DNA of 64,000 bases from Rheinheimera oceanensis (lineage in GTDB: Bacteria; Pseudomonadota; Gammaproteobacteria; Enterobacterales; Alteromonadaceae), in NCBI RefSeq assembly GCF_018831085.1, contig NZ_JAGPNM010000006.1:62001-126000 (forward strand). The letters run 5' to 3'. The first letter of the stretch is position 1; the number at the start of each line of letters is the position of its first letter. The notes beneath the pieces were generated by a model, which ran no database searches, was not told the origin of the DNA, and worked only from the letters and a program-made list of their open reading frames with translations. Below, in pieces: positions 40,039-49,428 of this stretch. Made by a program: the position numbers and the translations under genes.

Positions 40039-42015
40039 ATGTTTAATAAAACTCTTCTTGCCATTCTGGTTGGCAGTAGTTTGTTGCTGGGCTGCAACAG
40101 CAGCAACACCGACGATACAACACCAGAGCCCGATACCGGCACAGAAACGCCGGCACCGGATACCGGCGTGGTTAATCTGACAGATCTGGACACGGTATAC
40201 GGCTATGCCGCAGAAAATGGCGGCACCACCGGCGGCAGCGGCGAAAACAAAGTAGAAGTTACTGTCTGTACCGGCGAAGAAATGATCAGTGCTATCAAAA
40301 ATAAAGATCCAAACCGCCCGCTTACCATCTGGGTAAATGGCACTATTACGCTGCAAAATGCCAACGACAGCCGCATCGATATTAAAGATGTATCTGATAT
40401 TTCTATTATAGGCCTGGGTACGCAGGGTGAAATGGCAGGTATCGGTTTTAATATTGTACGGGCCGAAAATATTATTATCCGCAACCTGCGTATTCACCAT
40501 GTGCGTGCTAATTTGGGCGCACCGGGCGATGGTATCAGCATGGAAGGCCCGGTACGCAATATCTGGATCGACCACAACGAAATCTACAACAGCCTGACGG
40601 TGGACGACCCGGCACTAACCGAAGATCAGGTAAAAGACTACTATGACGGTCTGGTAGACGCCAAAGGCGATGCCCAGTTTATTACCATCTCATTTAATAA
40701 ATTCCATAACAGCTGGAAAACCTCACTGGTAGGCTCATCAGACAGCGACAACTTTGACCGCACGCTAACCTATCACCACAACCACTGGTATAACGTTAAT
40801 TCGCGCTTACCGCTGTTCCGCTTTGGTAAAGGCCATATCTACAACAACTTTTATGACGGCGCGCTGGAAAGCGGTATTAATTCGCGCATGGGCGCAGTGA
40901 TCCGTATTGAACATAACCATTTTGCTGATATGAAAAACCCGGTAATGTCGTTATACAGCCAGGAAATTGGCTACTGGCAACTGATTGATAATATCTTTGA
41001 AAATATTACCTGGCAGGAAAGTCCAAACGACGGCGTTGTCGCCGGTGAAGATGCTGAATCTACCGGCGAGCTGGACGTGCCATACGACTACAGCGGCAGC
41101 CTGATCCCAGTGCACAATGTTAAGGCCACCGTACTGTCTTACGCCGGTGTTGGTGTTATCGACACACCACCAAGCCCGGGGTTGTGTGCACCACCGCCAC
41201 CAGCAGAGCCGGTAGATCCGGGGCCGGAACCGGTGCCAATTGACCCGGTAGAACCACCGCTGAGTGTCGATTGGGGTACCTATGATGGCAGCCTGCAGCC
41301 CTTTGCTGCCAATTCCATCACGTTACCGGATGGCAGCCAAGGCAGCTTCGAACCGCAACAAAGCGGTGGCGCAGCCGAGCCAAACCTGTTTACCGCCAAC
41401 GGTGATGGCACCATAACATTCGACAGCCTGGCCAATGCAGCCGATCGCAGCCGTGCCAAGCTGAACAATGTGGCACCGGCAGATGGTGTTTATCCGAAGT
41501 TTTTCACCTTACTCATGGGTATTAAAGGTAATGCCGGTGGTAACCGTATTCTGGAAACCGAAGTTGCCCTGGGCGACACTGCCGCAACCGGCGCTAGCAG
41601 CCGGTTAAAAGTAGTGTTTCGTAATGACGGCAACAACTCGGGCGTACAACTGGAAAATGCCGATAACGGTTCATCCGTTACCGCCGGTAAAGGCAACGAG
41701 CCCGATCCGCTGGATATGAGCCAGTTCCGGGTTTATCACTTCACCATTGCCTTAACGTCGCCCACTACCGGTAATGTTGCTTTATATGTGGCAGGTAACA
41801 GCACGCCGTTAGTACAGCTTGAAGGCGTAACCATGCGCCCTGCCAGCAATAATACCGATAATTACCTGCAACTTGGTGATGCCGGTGGCAGCGGTTATCT
41901 TGGCGATATCGACTGGGTGCTGTGGACCGACGCCGGAGCTTATACACCTGATATGCTAAAAGGCTTACTGCCCGCCGGCATAGGTGATATCAGCGGTTAC
42001 GAAGCACAGCCTTAA
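40039..42015 (+). CDS. pectate lyase (PL1 family) lipoprotein with C-terminal accessory domain
   Basis: Cleaves polygalacturonate by beta-elimination. The lipobox LLLGC (Cys19) predicts anchoring to a membrane, with a Thr/Pro/Asp-rich linker after it. The parallel beta-helix catalytic domain (about 55-380) carries NIWIDHNEIY, TYHHNHWYNVNSRLPLFR and GHIYNNFYDG, all PL1 hallmarks; the Arg of NSRLPLFR is the likely catalytic base. A Pro-rich hinge (about 385-410) leads to a 240-residue C-terminal domain I do not recognise, possibly carbohydrate binding. A strong terminator follows. Confidence 0.88.
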   Translation: MFNKTLLAILVGSSLLLGCNSSNTDDTTPEPDTGTETPAPDTGVVNLTDLDTVYGYAAENGGTTGGSGENKVEVTVCTGEEMISAIKNKDPNRPLTIWVNGTITLQNANDSRIDIKDVSDISIIGLGTQGEMAGIGFNIVRAENIIIRNLRIHHVRANLGAPGDGISMEGPVRNIWIDHNEIYNSLTVDDPALTEDQVKDYYDGLVDAKGDAQFITISFNKFHNSWKTSLVGSSDSDNFDRTLTYHHNHWYNVNSRLPLFRFGKGHIYNNFYDGALESGINSRMGAVIRIEHNHFADMKNPVMSLYSQEIGYWQLIDNIFENITWQESPNDGVVAGEDAESTGELDVPYDYSGSLIPVHNVKATVLSYAGVGVIDTPPSPGLCAPPPPAEPVDPGPEPVPIDPVEPPLSVDWGTYDGSLQPFAANSITLPDGSQGSFEPQQSGGAAEPNLFTANGDGTITFDSLANAADRSRAKLNNVAPADGVYPKFFTLLMGIKGNAGGNRILETEVALGDTAATGASSRLKVVFRNDGNNSGVQLENADNGSSVTAGKGNEPDPLDMSQFRVYHFTIALTSPTTGNVALYVAGNSTPLVQLEGVTMRPASNNTDNYLQLGDAGGSGYLGDIDWVLWTDAGAYTPDMLKGLLPAGIGDISGYEAQP

Positions 42016-42027
42016 AATCTGCCCGGA

Positions 42028-42064
42028 AAACACAGCCTGAAGGTTGCTCAGGCTGTGTTTTTTT
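42028..42064 (+). terminator. terminator of the pectate lyase gene
   Basis: AAACACAGCCTGA (42028-42040) pairs with TCAGGCTGTGTTT (42048-42060), followed by TTTT. Confidence 0.9.
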
Positions 42065-42077
42065 AATCAGCTACAGG

Positions 42078-43196
42078 CTAACGGCGCAACGCTGAGCGCC
42101 AGCGCAGAGCAGCTAAACCGGTACAAAACATAAACAAAATACCTGGCTCAGGAATGCCAGGAGGGGGCTCTCTATTAATGCGGGCAGTACCAATAAACAA
42201 TTGCTCATAGCCATTATTTATATTTTTGCCATAACCTGAAAGCGCGCCGCTACAGATCTCATCAGTACTGACGCCGAATAAAGGATCACATCCCATGCGA
42301 AAATCAATATGCAAGGTGTAACTTTGTAACAACTGATCGTCCAGCGCAAACAAGCTTTCCAGCAACGCATTCAGTTCTGGCGCAATTACCGCATAAGCTG
42401 CTGTATCAGCGCCCAGATTATGATTAACCGGGCCTTCTTCTGCCAGAGGTGAGCTACAGCTTACCGGTGTTGGCATGCCGGGGATCAGGCTGTAATTAAT
42501 GCAGATTGGTCCCCCAGCTAATACATAATCTGTAGCCGAGTTATCGCCTACCATAGGCCCGCTGCCAGTGGAACTATAATCAGCAACGTTGCCCAGAAAA
42601 GTGCCTCCACCACCTTCAGATACCAAACTATAGGCACCAGCATTATTGGTAAAATCAAAAATACCGACCCGGTTACCGCTGTCATCTGTAACTTCCATCT
42701 GAGCCCATACCGCCAGGCTTTGCTGATTCGCACCGTTCAGATTATTATTGTTAAAAAAGAACGCCATAGCATCACCAGCCAGATAGTTTTTCAATGCCAA
42801 CAAAGAACTATCCCAGGTGTTGGCTTTATCGCCAAAAAAATCTGTTACCTGGTTAGGATCGGCCGTAGTACCGGTACTAAAAAAGTTAGATCCACTGACA
42901 CCACTGGGTGTACTGTAGGCATTGTCCATACCGGCAAAATTAGTGTTTACCGGGTTACCGCTGGCACCTGTAGCAACGACTACCAGATCCTGGATCTGGC
43001 CAGGGCCGGATTGAATGTAAAACGGGCAGCTGTTATTAAAATTAGCACAGCCTGTCTGCAATGCCGCTATCGGCATAGAATACGAGTTAAAATCACCATA
43101 GGTCACATAGCCTATACCGGTTAAATCAATCATCGCAGCAGAAACAGGCAAACTTCCTGTTAACAATATCAGGGATAACATTGTCTTGCGTTTCAT
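42078..43196 (-). CDS. PEP-CTERM sorted secreted protein
   Basis: Exported protein of unknown function with a sorting tail. The ATG at 43196 has AGGAC about ten bases upstream and opens a clear signal peptide (MKRKTMLSLILL to VSAA). The longer frame upstream is not used. The C-terminus reads IPEPGILFMFCTGLAALRWR: a PEP motif, a hydrophobic helix, then basic residues, the signature processed by exosortase. The body is low-charge, Gly/Asn/Ser rich and has a few Cys. The PrsT-like gene at 4.3 kb belongs to the same kind of system. 372 residues. Confidence 0.85.
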   Translation of the reverse strand: MKRKTMLSLILLTGSLPVSAAMIDLTGIGYVTYGDFNSYSMPIAALQTGCANFNNSCPFYIQSGPGQIQDLVVVATGASGNPVNTNFAGMDNAYSTPSGVSGSNFFSTGTTADPNQVTDFFGDKANTWDSSLLALKNYLAGDAMAFFFNNNNLNGANQQSLAVWAQMEVTDDSGNRVGIFDFTNNAGAYSLVSEGGGGTFLGNVADYSSTGSGPMVGDNSATDYVLAGGPICINYSLIPGMPTPVSCSSPLAEEGPVNHNLGADTAAYAVIAPELNALLESLFALDDQLLQSYTLHIDFRMGCDPLFGVSTDEICSGALSGYGKNINNGYEQLFIGTARINREPPPGIPEPGILFMFCTGLAALRWRSALRR

Positions 43197-43619
43197 AATT
43201 AATGTCCTTATACGTTGTATTACTACACCTATCGCAGTTCTATTGCTTAGCTCCCACACCAACAATGCAGGCCAATAATAAAATTGCATAATCCGCGCCA
43301 CTATATTTATTCTTTCTAAAGTAGTAAGTTATGAAAAGCACTTTTCCCAGCACAGGAAACAATGTAAACAAAGCAGACAATTCCATTCAAAAACAACTAT
43401 TTAAAGTATCGTCAAATCACACCAAACAGATTAACAATATATAAATATTGCTAATATATTAAATGTAAAACGCAACACTAAAAACCAGAAATGGTTTAGA
43501 CAACGGAGAAATCAGGCTGTACTTTTTGATGATTTTGCTAAATATTTATTGCCAAACACAGGGCACCTTCCAGTATAATTGCTACTTTTTAACACCCAAA
43601 TAACAAAGGAAGCGGTTTT
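43197..43619. other. AT-rich intergenic region
   Basis: About 420 bp of AT-rich DNA between the divergent PEP-CTERM and DUF898 genes. It must contain both promoters. I see no RNA gene or clear operator. AAGGAAG precedes the DUF898 start. Confidence 0.5.
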
Positions 43620-44699
43620 ATGGAAAACACCTTAGACACCACCGTGTCTCAACCTGGTCAAGCGCGTATCAGCAAGGTCGCATTTAGCGGTCAGGCCGGT
43701 GAGTTTTTTGGTATCTGGATAGTTAATCTGTTACTGAGTATTGTTACCTTAGGTATATACAGTGCCTGGGCTAAGGTACGCACTAACCAGTATTTTTATG
43801 GCCATACCCGCATTGACAACCAGTCATTCCGTTATCTGGCTACACCGGTACAAATTTTAAAAGGCCGTATTATCGCGGTTATTATCTTTGCACTGTTTTT
43901 CATCGCATCATCTTTATCGCCGGTTCTGGCCGTTGTGCTGGCGCTGTTATTTCTGCCAGCTTCACCCTGGTTAATTGTACAAAGCCTTAAATTTAATATG
44001 CGCATGACCAGCTATCGTAACGTGCGGTTTGCCTTTCACGGTGATTATGCCGGCGCATTCAAATACTTTGTATTACTGCCGGTGCTGGCCGTGTTCACGT
44101 TGTATCTGGCCATGCCTTGGGTACTGAAGAAAATCGACGGCTATATTTGCAGTAACACCAGCTTTGGTGGCCAGAAAATGCAAATAAATACCGACACCAG
44201 TTCATACTATATCGCTGTTTTAGTTGCGATGGCTGCCGTTATGGGCGTTATTACGGTGATGATAATTGTCGGTGCAGTGTTAGTTGGTGTTATGGCTGCT
44301 ACCGGCGCCGCAAGCGCTGGCGTTGCTACAGTACTTGTTACCGCCGCGGTATTTGTTATGTACTTTTTTGCTTTTGCTTTAAGCGGCGCGATTTATCACA
44401 GTATGATCCGCAACCATATATTTGAGCGCACCGAACTGCCCGGTATTGCCAAATTTAAGTCTGAAATGCGGGTAATGCCCTATTTATGGTTAACAGTAAC
44501 AAACCTGCTGGCAATTATTTTCAGCCTGGGCCTGGCGTATCCGTGGGCAAAAATCCGTAAAGCGGCTTATCTGGCGTCTGTAACGACAATAGCGGTATAT
44601 CCGCAGGCCGACTCGCTGGTTGATCAGGTACAGCAAAGCAGCAATGCTTTTGGTGAAGAAGCCGCAGGCTTGTTTGACATAGATGTGTCTTTAGCCTGA
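43620..44699 (+). CDS. DUF898 (YjgN-like) inner-membrane protein
   Basis: 359-residue polytopic membrane protein. It has a duplicated pattern: an N-terminal half with GEFFGIWIVNLLLSIVTLGIYSAWAKVR and a matching C-terminal LGLAYPWAKIRKAAY (short excerpts: TLGIYSAWAKVR, YPWAKIRK). This is the DUF898/YjgN family, function unknown. It shares one base with the following M48 peptidase gene, so the two are co-translated and probably act together. Confidence 0.85.
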   Translation: MENTLDTTVSQPGQARISKVAFSGQAGEFFGIWIVNLLLSIVTLGIYSAWAKVRTNQYFYGHTRIDNQSFRYLATPVQILKGRIIAVIIFALFFIASSLSPVLAVVLALLFLPASPWLIVQSLKFNMRMTSYRNVRFAFHGDYAGAFKYFVLLPVLAVFTLYLAMPWVLKKIDGYICSNTSFGGQKMQINTDTSSYYIAVLVAMAAVMGVITVMIIVGAVLVGVMAATGAASAGVATVLVTAAVFVMYFFAFALSGAIYHSMIRNHIFERTELPGIAKFKSEMRVMPYLWLTVTNLLAIIFSLGLAYPWAKIRKAAYLASVTTIAVYPQADSLVDQVQQSSNAFGEEAAGLFDIDVSLA

Positions 44700-45745
44700 T
44701 GTCAGCTTTACCTGCCGTTAATGGCCAGTTTCAGCATGCATGCAGCAGCACCTTATACCGTGCTGTTGCCACGTTCGCAGATAACGGCCAGCTTACTATC
44801 CGGGCCAGTGACAGTGATACTGTATTTACCGAAGCCACAGCGGCCGACTACCGTTTTGGCAGCGTAATACCGGGGCTGCCTGTTGAGCTGCAACTGCGTG
44901 ATGGCGCCATCTTTGTACCAGATGACCCGCGCTTTCGCTGGCCGCAGTTGTCTGGCGCAGCTAAAACAGCAGCCAGGCTGGAAAGCCACAAGCTGTCTAT
45001 TCTGGCGGCAGTTGTTCTGTCGCCCTTGTTACTGTGGTGGATTATCGTTGATTTAATGCCCATGCTGGCAAGTGCTGCGGTGCCACTGGTACCCGACAGC
45101 GTTAAACAGCAGATGGGCCAGCAAACATTTTATACCTTGCAACAAACTGCGCTGCAGCCAACAGAACTAACACCAGCACAACAAGCTACGGTGCATTATC
45201 ACTGGCAAATGGCACTGCAAAAGCTACCGCTGGAATATAACAGCTACAAACTGCATTTATATAAATCAGATTTTTTTGGCGCCAATGCCTTTGCCCTGCC
45301 AGACGGCACGGTAGTCATAACAGATGAACTGATTACCTTGTTAAAAGACAAACCCGACGCCATTCTGGCCGTGCTGTTACACGAAATAGGCCATGTTGAA
45401 GGCCAGCACAGTGTGCGGTTAATTGCCCAGTCGCTGGGGGCGGCACTGGTATTCGGTATTTTGTTTGGCGATCCTGAAGGCATTGCCGACTTATTACTTG
45501 GCTCGGGCTCAGTCATGTTGCAAAGTGCTTTTTCACGCGATATGGAACGTGAAGCTGATCAGTTTGCCGTTGAGCAATTAAAAGCGCTGGGTAAATCGCC
45601 CTCAGCTTTCGCCGATGCGATGTCGGCATTACTGAACGAGCGCAGTACTGACGATCAAGGTAGCAGCACATTATTAAAATACCTCAGCACCCACCCCGAC
45701 ACCCGCGAGCGTATTGAACAGGCCCGGCAACACGACACACCCTGA
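44699..45745 (+). CDS. M48-family membrane-associated metallopeptidase
   Basis: Zinc peptidase with an N-terminal domain of about 95 residues and one membrane helix (about 99-123). The M48 catalytic domain carries HEIGH at 228-232 and the third ligand Glu in READQFAVEQL near residue 280. 348 residues. It resembles BepA/LoiP-type envelope quality-control proteases in the catalytic domain, but the DUF898 pairing suggests a distinct subfamily. Substrate unknown. Confidence 0.88.
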   Translation: MSALPAVNGQFQHACSSTLYRAVATFADNGQLTIRASDSDTVFTEATAADYRFGSVIPGLPVELQLRDGAIFVPDDPRFRWPQLSGAAKTAARLESHKLSILAAVVLSPLLLWWIIVDLMPMLASAAVPLVPDSVKQQMGQQTFYTLQQTALQPTELTPAQQATVHYHWQMALQKLPLEYNSYKLHLYKSDFFGANAFALPDGTVVITDELITLLKDKPDAILAVLLHEIGHVEGQHSVRLIAQSLGAALVFGILFGDPEGIADLLLGSGSVMLQSAFSRDMEREADQFAVEQLKALGKSPSAFADAMSALLNERSTDDQGSSTLLKYLSTHPDTRERIEQARQHDTP

Positions 45746-45819
45746 ATACCGGCGCCAGATTCCGCTGGCGCTGTTTTATTGCTATAGTTGCCAGCAAAAC
45801 CAAACAGGGACAATGCCTT

Positions 45820-47484
45820 ATGTTTCGCTTTGCCAGTTTAGCCTGCGCTTTATTTGCTACCGGCCTTTTTACCAGCAACCTCAGCGCCACACCTGTGGTA
45901 CTGTCAGATATTAAAGGTTATGGCTTCGACTCTGCACGCCAGTTGCAGCAATTCAGTGTGCTGGTGTTTGACGATGCCAGCGGTAAAGTACTGGCACGTG
46001 GTGATGCAACGCTGTTAAAACAATATCCACAGGCAAAAAAGCTGGCAGGCAACGGTAAAACGGTATTGCCGGGTTTAATTGACGGCCACGGCCACGTATT
46101 AGGCTTAGGGCAATATTTAGCCGTGGCAGAACTGCGTGGCAGCGAAACAGAGCAAGACGCCGTAACCCGGGTAGCACAATTTGCTGCTGCTAATCAGGAC
46201 GCACCCTGGATTATCGGCCGTGGCTGGAACCAGGTACTGTGGCCTACTAAGCAGTTTCCTACTACCGCTTTACTGGATGAAGCCGTTAATAATAAGCCAG
46301 TGTACTTAACCCGGGTTGACGCCCACGCCGGTTGGGCCAACAGCAAAGCGCTGGCGCTGGCAGGTATTAACAAAGACACCATAGACCCGCCCGGCGGCGA
46401 GATTATCCGCGACAGCAAAGGCAACCCCACCGGCGTATTAATAGACAATGCCATGGCGCTGGTAGAACAACATATACCCGAACCGGATGAAAACGACACA
46501 TTGCGGGCGTTAAACGTGGCATTCTCCCATTTGCTGGCGCTGGGCATAACCAGCGTACACGACGCCGGTGTGGATACCGGCACCGTTAAGCTGTACCAAA
46601 AACTGGCGGCAGAGCAAAAACTGCCACTGCGTATCTACCCGATGCTCTCGGCACGTGACCCACAGCTACCGCAGTGGCTGCAAGCCGGTATTATTGATGA
46701 CAAAACCGACTTTCTGGATATCCGCTCGGTTAAAATTTATGGCGACGGCGCCCTGGGCAGCAGGGGGGCCGCACTTATCGAGCCCTACAGTGATCAGCCA
46801 TCGCAAAAAGGCTTACTGGTTACCCAGCCAGACCAGTTAACGCAAATTATGCAAATGACAATAGATGCCGGTTTTCAAACCAACGTGCATGCAATAGGCG
46901 ATTTAGCTAACCGCCTGGTGCTGGACCGCTTCGAGCAATTAGTACCCGAGGATAAACGCCAGGCAAGCCGCCACCGGGTTGAGCATGCGCAAATTGTGTC
47001 GCCAAAAGATATTCCGCGCTTTGCCAAACTGCATGTGTTACCCGCAATGCAAGCCGTGCATGCTACCTCAGATAAAAATATGGCCGGTGATCGCTTAGGC
47101 GTAGCACGCCTGCGCGGAGCCTATGCCTGGCGCAGTTTTATCGACCAGGGCAGTATTATTGTTGGCGGCTCCGATTTTCCGGTCGAGCTGGCCGAACCAT
47201 TTCATGGTATTCATGCCTCGGTTACCCGGCAAAGCCAGGACAACCAACCGGTGGGCGGCTGGTTGCCAGAGCAAAAGCTCAGCTTGACTGAAGCCTTGCG
47301 CTCATTCACCGTTGACGCCGCCTACGGCGCCTTTCAGGAACACAGCATGGGCACGCTGGCACCCGGCAGCTGGGCCGACTTTATTCTGCTAGATCGCGAC
47401 ATCTATACTATTCCGGCCGAGCAGTTATGGCAGGTAGAGGTAGAGCAAACCTTCGTTAATGGTAAGCAGGTATTCGCTAAATGA
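45820..47484 (+). CDS. exported amidohydrolase (YtcJ-like)
   Basis: Metal-dependent hydrolase of the amidohydrolase superfamily, YtcJ-like. A signal peptide (1-23, ending LSA) makes it periplasmic. Metal-ligand motifs are LIDGHGHVLG near residue 90, the Lys-containing RSVKIYGDGALGS, HAIGDLANRL and the Asp in VGGSDFPVE. 554 residues. Substrate cannot be read from the sequence. Overlaps the downstream methyltransferase gene by 4 bp. Confidence 0.86.
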   Translation: MFRFASLACALFATGLFTSNLSATPVVLSDIKGYGFDSARQLQQFSVLVFDDASGKVLARGDATLLKQYPQAKKLAGNGKTVLPGLIDGHGHVLGLGQYLAVAELRGSETEQDAVTRVAQFAAANQDAPWIIGRGWNQVLWPTKQFPTTALLDEAVNNKPVYLTRVDAHAGWANSKALALAGINKDTIDPPGGEIIRDSKGNPTGVLIDNAMALVEQHIPEPDENDTLRALNVAFSHLLALGITSVHDAGVDTGTVKLYQKLAAEQKLPLRIYPMLSARDPQLPQWLQAGIIDDKTDFLDIRSVKIYGDGALGSRGAALIEPYSDQPSQKGLLVTQPDQLTQIMQMTIDAGFQTNVHAIGDLANRLVLDRFEQLVPEDKRQASRHRVEHAQIVSPKDIPRFAKLHVLPAMQAVHATSDKNMAGDRLGVARLRGAYAWRSFIDQGSIIVGGSDFPVELAEPFHGIHASVTRQSQDNQPVGGWLPEQKLSLTEALRSFTVDAAYGAFQEHSMGTLAPGSWADFILLDRDIYTIPAEQLWQVEVEQTFVNGKQVFAK

Positions 47485-48224
47485 TCAGCCAGAAATGGAG
47501 CAAATTAATCCGCTCCTTGCAGCAAAAAAAATACCGCAAAGCCGAGCAGCTGTTTTTTGTTGAAGGTGAAAAAGCCGTGCTGGAATTGCTGGCCTCCACC
47601 TGGCAGGTAGAGGCTGTTTTTGCTACCGAACACTTTTTACAGCGCTACCCAAAGCAACTAACCGCCGCCGCGCTGGTACAGCAATGCAGCGCCGACGAGC
47701 TGGTAAAAGCAGGCACCTTTAGCAGCAATGATGCCGCACTGGCGGTGGTAAAAATGCCCGCGCACAGCAATTTTGTGCCACATAGTCACGGTTTTGTATT
47801 GGTGCTAGATCAGGTCAACGACCCTGGTAACCTCGGCACCATTATCCGCATTGCCGACTGGTACGGTATTAAGCATATTGTCTGCTCGCAGGATACCGCC
47901 GATTGCTACAACCCCAAGGTAATTGCCGCCGCTAAGGGCTCGTTTTTGCGCGTGCAGCTGCATTATCAGCCGCTGCAACCGTTGCTGGCACAAGCCACGC
48001 TGCCGGTGTATGGCGCGTATTTAGGTGGCGAGTCGGTACATCAGCTACAACTTAGCCAACCCGGTGGCTTTATCGTGCTGGGTAATGAAGCTAATGGTAT
48101 CAGTGCAGAGTTAGAGGGCGTAATAAGCCGTAAAATTACCATCCCCGCCTTTGGTGAGGCGGAGTCGCTTAATGTGGGTATAGCGGCAGCGGTAATTTGC
48201 GATAATTTGCTGCGGCTTAGTTAG
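47481..48224 (+). CDS. TrmH/SpoU-family RNA 2'-O-methyltransferase
   Basis: Knotted SPOUT methyltransferase acting on rRNA or tRNA. The substrate-binding N-terminus (KYRKAEQLFFVEGEKAV) precedes the three SPOUT motifs: NDPGNLGTIIRIAD, VLGNEANGIS and IPAFGEAESLNVGIAAAV. 247 residues. The target nucleotide is unknown; closest in style to RlmB/TsnR-like proteins. Its 3' end borders the cassette array. Confidence 0.9.
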   Translation: MISQKWSKLIRSLQQKKYRKAEQLFFVEGEKAVLELLASTWQVEAVFATEHFLQRYPKQLTAAALVQQCSADELVKAGTFSSNDAALAVVKMPAHSNFVPHSHGFVLVLDQVNDPGNLGTIIRIADWYGIKHIVCSQDTADCYNPKVIAAAKGSFLRVQLHYQPLQPLLAQATLPVYGAYLGGESVHQLQLSQPGGFIVLGNEANGISAELEGVISRKITIPAFGEAESLNVGIAAAVICDNLLRLS

Positions 48225-48232
48225 TAGTGCTT

Positions 48233-48295
48233 GGCGTTAACGCTTTTAGCACGGGCGCGACGTCAGGAGCGTCCCTTGCATGCACTTGTTAAGGC
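48233..48295 (-). other. attC-like site, terminal cassette
   Basis: On the minus strand it starts CCTTAAC and ends GTTAACGCC, with inner stem GGGACGC / GCGCCC. About 62 bp. The last 11 codons of the cassette gene run into it. Core matches are weaker than in its neighbours. Confidence 0.6.
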
Positions 48296-48742
48296 ATTTA
48301 CGAATAAACGCCACCAGTATTTTTGTTTTGGCCCAATGCATACTTCGTATGAATACAGATGATCTCTGATCAAGCAGGAACCATCAAGTATCGGCATAAA
48401 TGGAACAGCAAGTCGTTTTACCGCATCCCACTGGTGAGCATACTCTGTTTTACAGCTTGGGCACTTGGGATTAGCACCAGGAGCAAACTTTCCACCACAA
48501 GGGCAATGTGGAAGCGTTGCCTCGATTTTCTGCAATAGCTCATCACTGGGTTCATTCTCGTATAGCAACGCGTGGTCTTTTTCTCTGTGGATGACGTTAG
48601 AGCAAGTATCACAAAAGAAATGTGGGCAGCTATCGCTCATGCCACTGGATTGCCACGCAGGAGTCTCCTTTTCGCACTTGGGATTAGGGCATCTCATTTT
48701 TCCTACCCAAGGGGAATCAGATCCATAATGGACAACTTTCAT
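48263..48742 (-). CDS. cassette gene: Cys-rich zinc-ribbon-like hypothetical protein
   Basis: 159 residues with at least four CxxC or CxxxxC knuckles: CPNPKC, CDTC, CPCGG and CPSC. This suggests two or more zinc ribbons. I do not recognise the family. The reading frame continues into the attC site, so its C-terminal 10 or so residues derive from recombination-site DNA. Last cassette of the array. Confidence 0.7.
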   Translation of the reverse strand: MKVVHYGSDSPWVGKMRCPNPKCEKETPAWQSSGMSDSCPHFFCDTCSNVIHREKDHALLYENEPSDELLQKIEATLPHCPCGGKFAPGANPKCPSCKTEYAHQWDAVKRLAVPFMPILDGSCLIRDHLYSYEVCIGPKQKYWWRLFVNALTSACKGRS

Positions 48743-48745
48743 AGT

Positions 48746-48827
48746 GCCTTAACGCCCGTCACACATGCGAGCAACTTGTTGCGAGTTCAGCGGCCAAAGG
48801 CGGTGCTGGTTTAGGCGTTTGTTAGAT
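48746..48827 (-). other. attC site
   Basis: Minus strand: ATCTAAC-AAACGCC at one end and GGGCGTT-AAGGC at the other, with inner CCGCC...GGC complementarity. 82 bp. Lies 8 bp after the stop of the upstream cassette gene. Confidence 0.82.
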
Positions 48828-48834
48828 TTAGTAC

Positions 48835-49314
48835 TCATGGCAGTAGAGATATATTTGTACCGTAGCGATCTTCTAACATCCACTTACGGTTGTGGCTCTG
48901 AGATCTATTGTTAATATTGCCCAAATGGTGTCTCTGCACCCACACTGAATTAGGAAATTCAACCTCACGAACTCTACCAGTACGGTCATTTACATACCGA
49001 TCTCGGTCTATATATTGTTGAATATGTTTTTTGTCATTAAAAAATCTCGCTCTTGTATTTGGGTACTTAATATAAAAGTCTTTCGCTATATGTATCAAAG
49101 ATCCTTGACTGACATAGTCTGGAACTACGACTATAAAAAACTCCCACTCTTCATTTGGAAATAGCATATGCTTTATCTTATAACTTCCCAATATCTCAAT
49201 CTCGGTATTAGCTAAAAGAATATTTCCTTTTCTTGGCATTGCAGCAAATATTTCCCAAGAAACTACGAGAAGTAAGAGTATTAATATCGCTGTGCATTTT
49301 TTTACATAAATCAT
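48835..49314 (-). CDS. cassette gene: membrane-anchored or secreted hypothetical protein
   Basis: 159 residues. An N-terminal hydrophobic segment (AILILLLLVVSWEIFAA) is a signal peptide or anchor; the rest is polar and rich in aromatic and basic residues. AGGAAG lies upstream of the ATG. No known domain recognised. Confidence 0.65.
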   Translation of the reverse strand: MIYVKKCTAILILLLLVVSWEIFAAMPRKGNILLANTEIEILGSYKIKHMLFPNEEWEFFIVVVPDYVSQGSLIHIAKDFYIKYPNTRARFFNDKKHIQQYIDRDRYVNDRTGRVREVEFPNSVWVQRHHLGNINNRSQSHNRKWMLEDRYGTNISLLP

Positions 49315-49335
49315 TTAACTTCCTAATTAATCGAA

Positions 49336-49428
49336 GCTTATACCAATTGCTCTTCCCATGAAACGCAGTGAAATGGGCGTCCGGTGGAGGGCCAAAGACC
49401 CGGAACGAACCACAACAATTTGTTAGGC
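49336..49428 (-). other. attC site
   Basis: Minus strand: GCCTAAC-AAATTG at one end and CAATT-GGTATAAGC at the other; the R' core is degenerate. 93 bp. The TAA stop of the preceding cassette gene is inside GCCTAAC. Confidence 0.72.
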
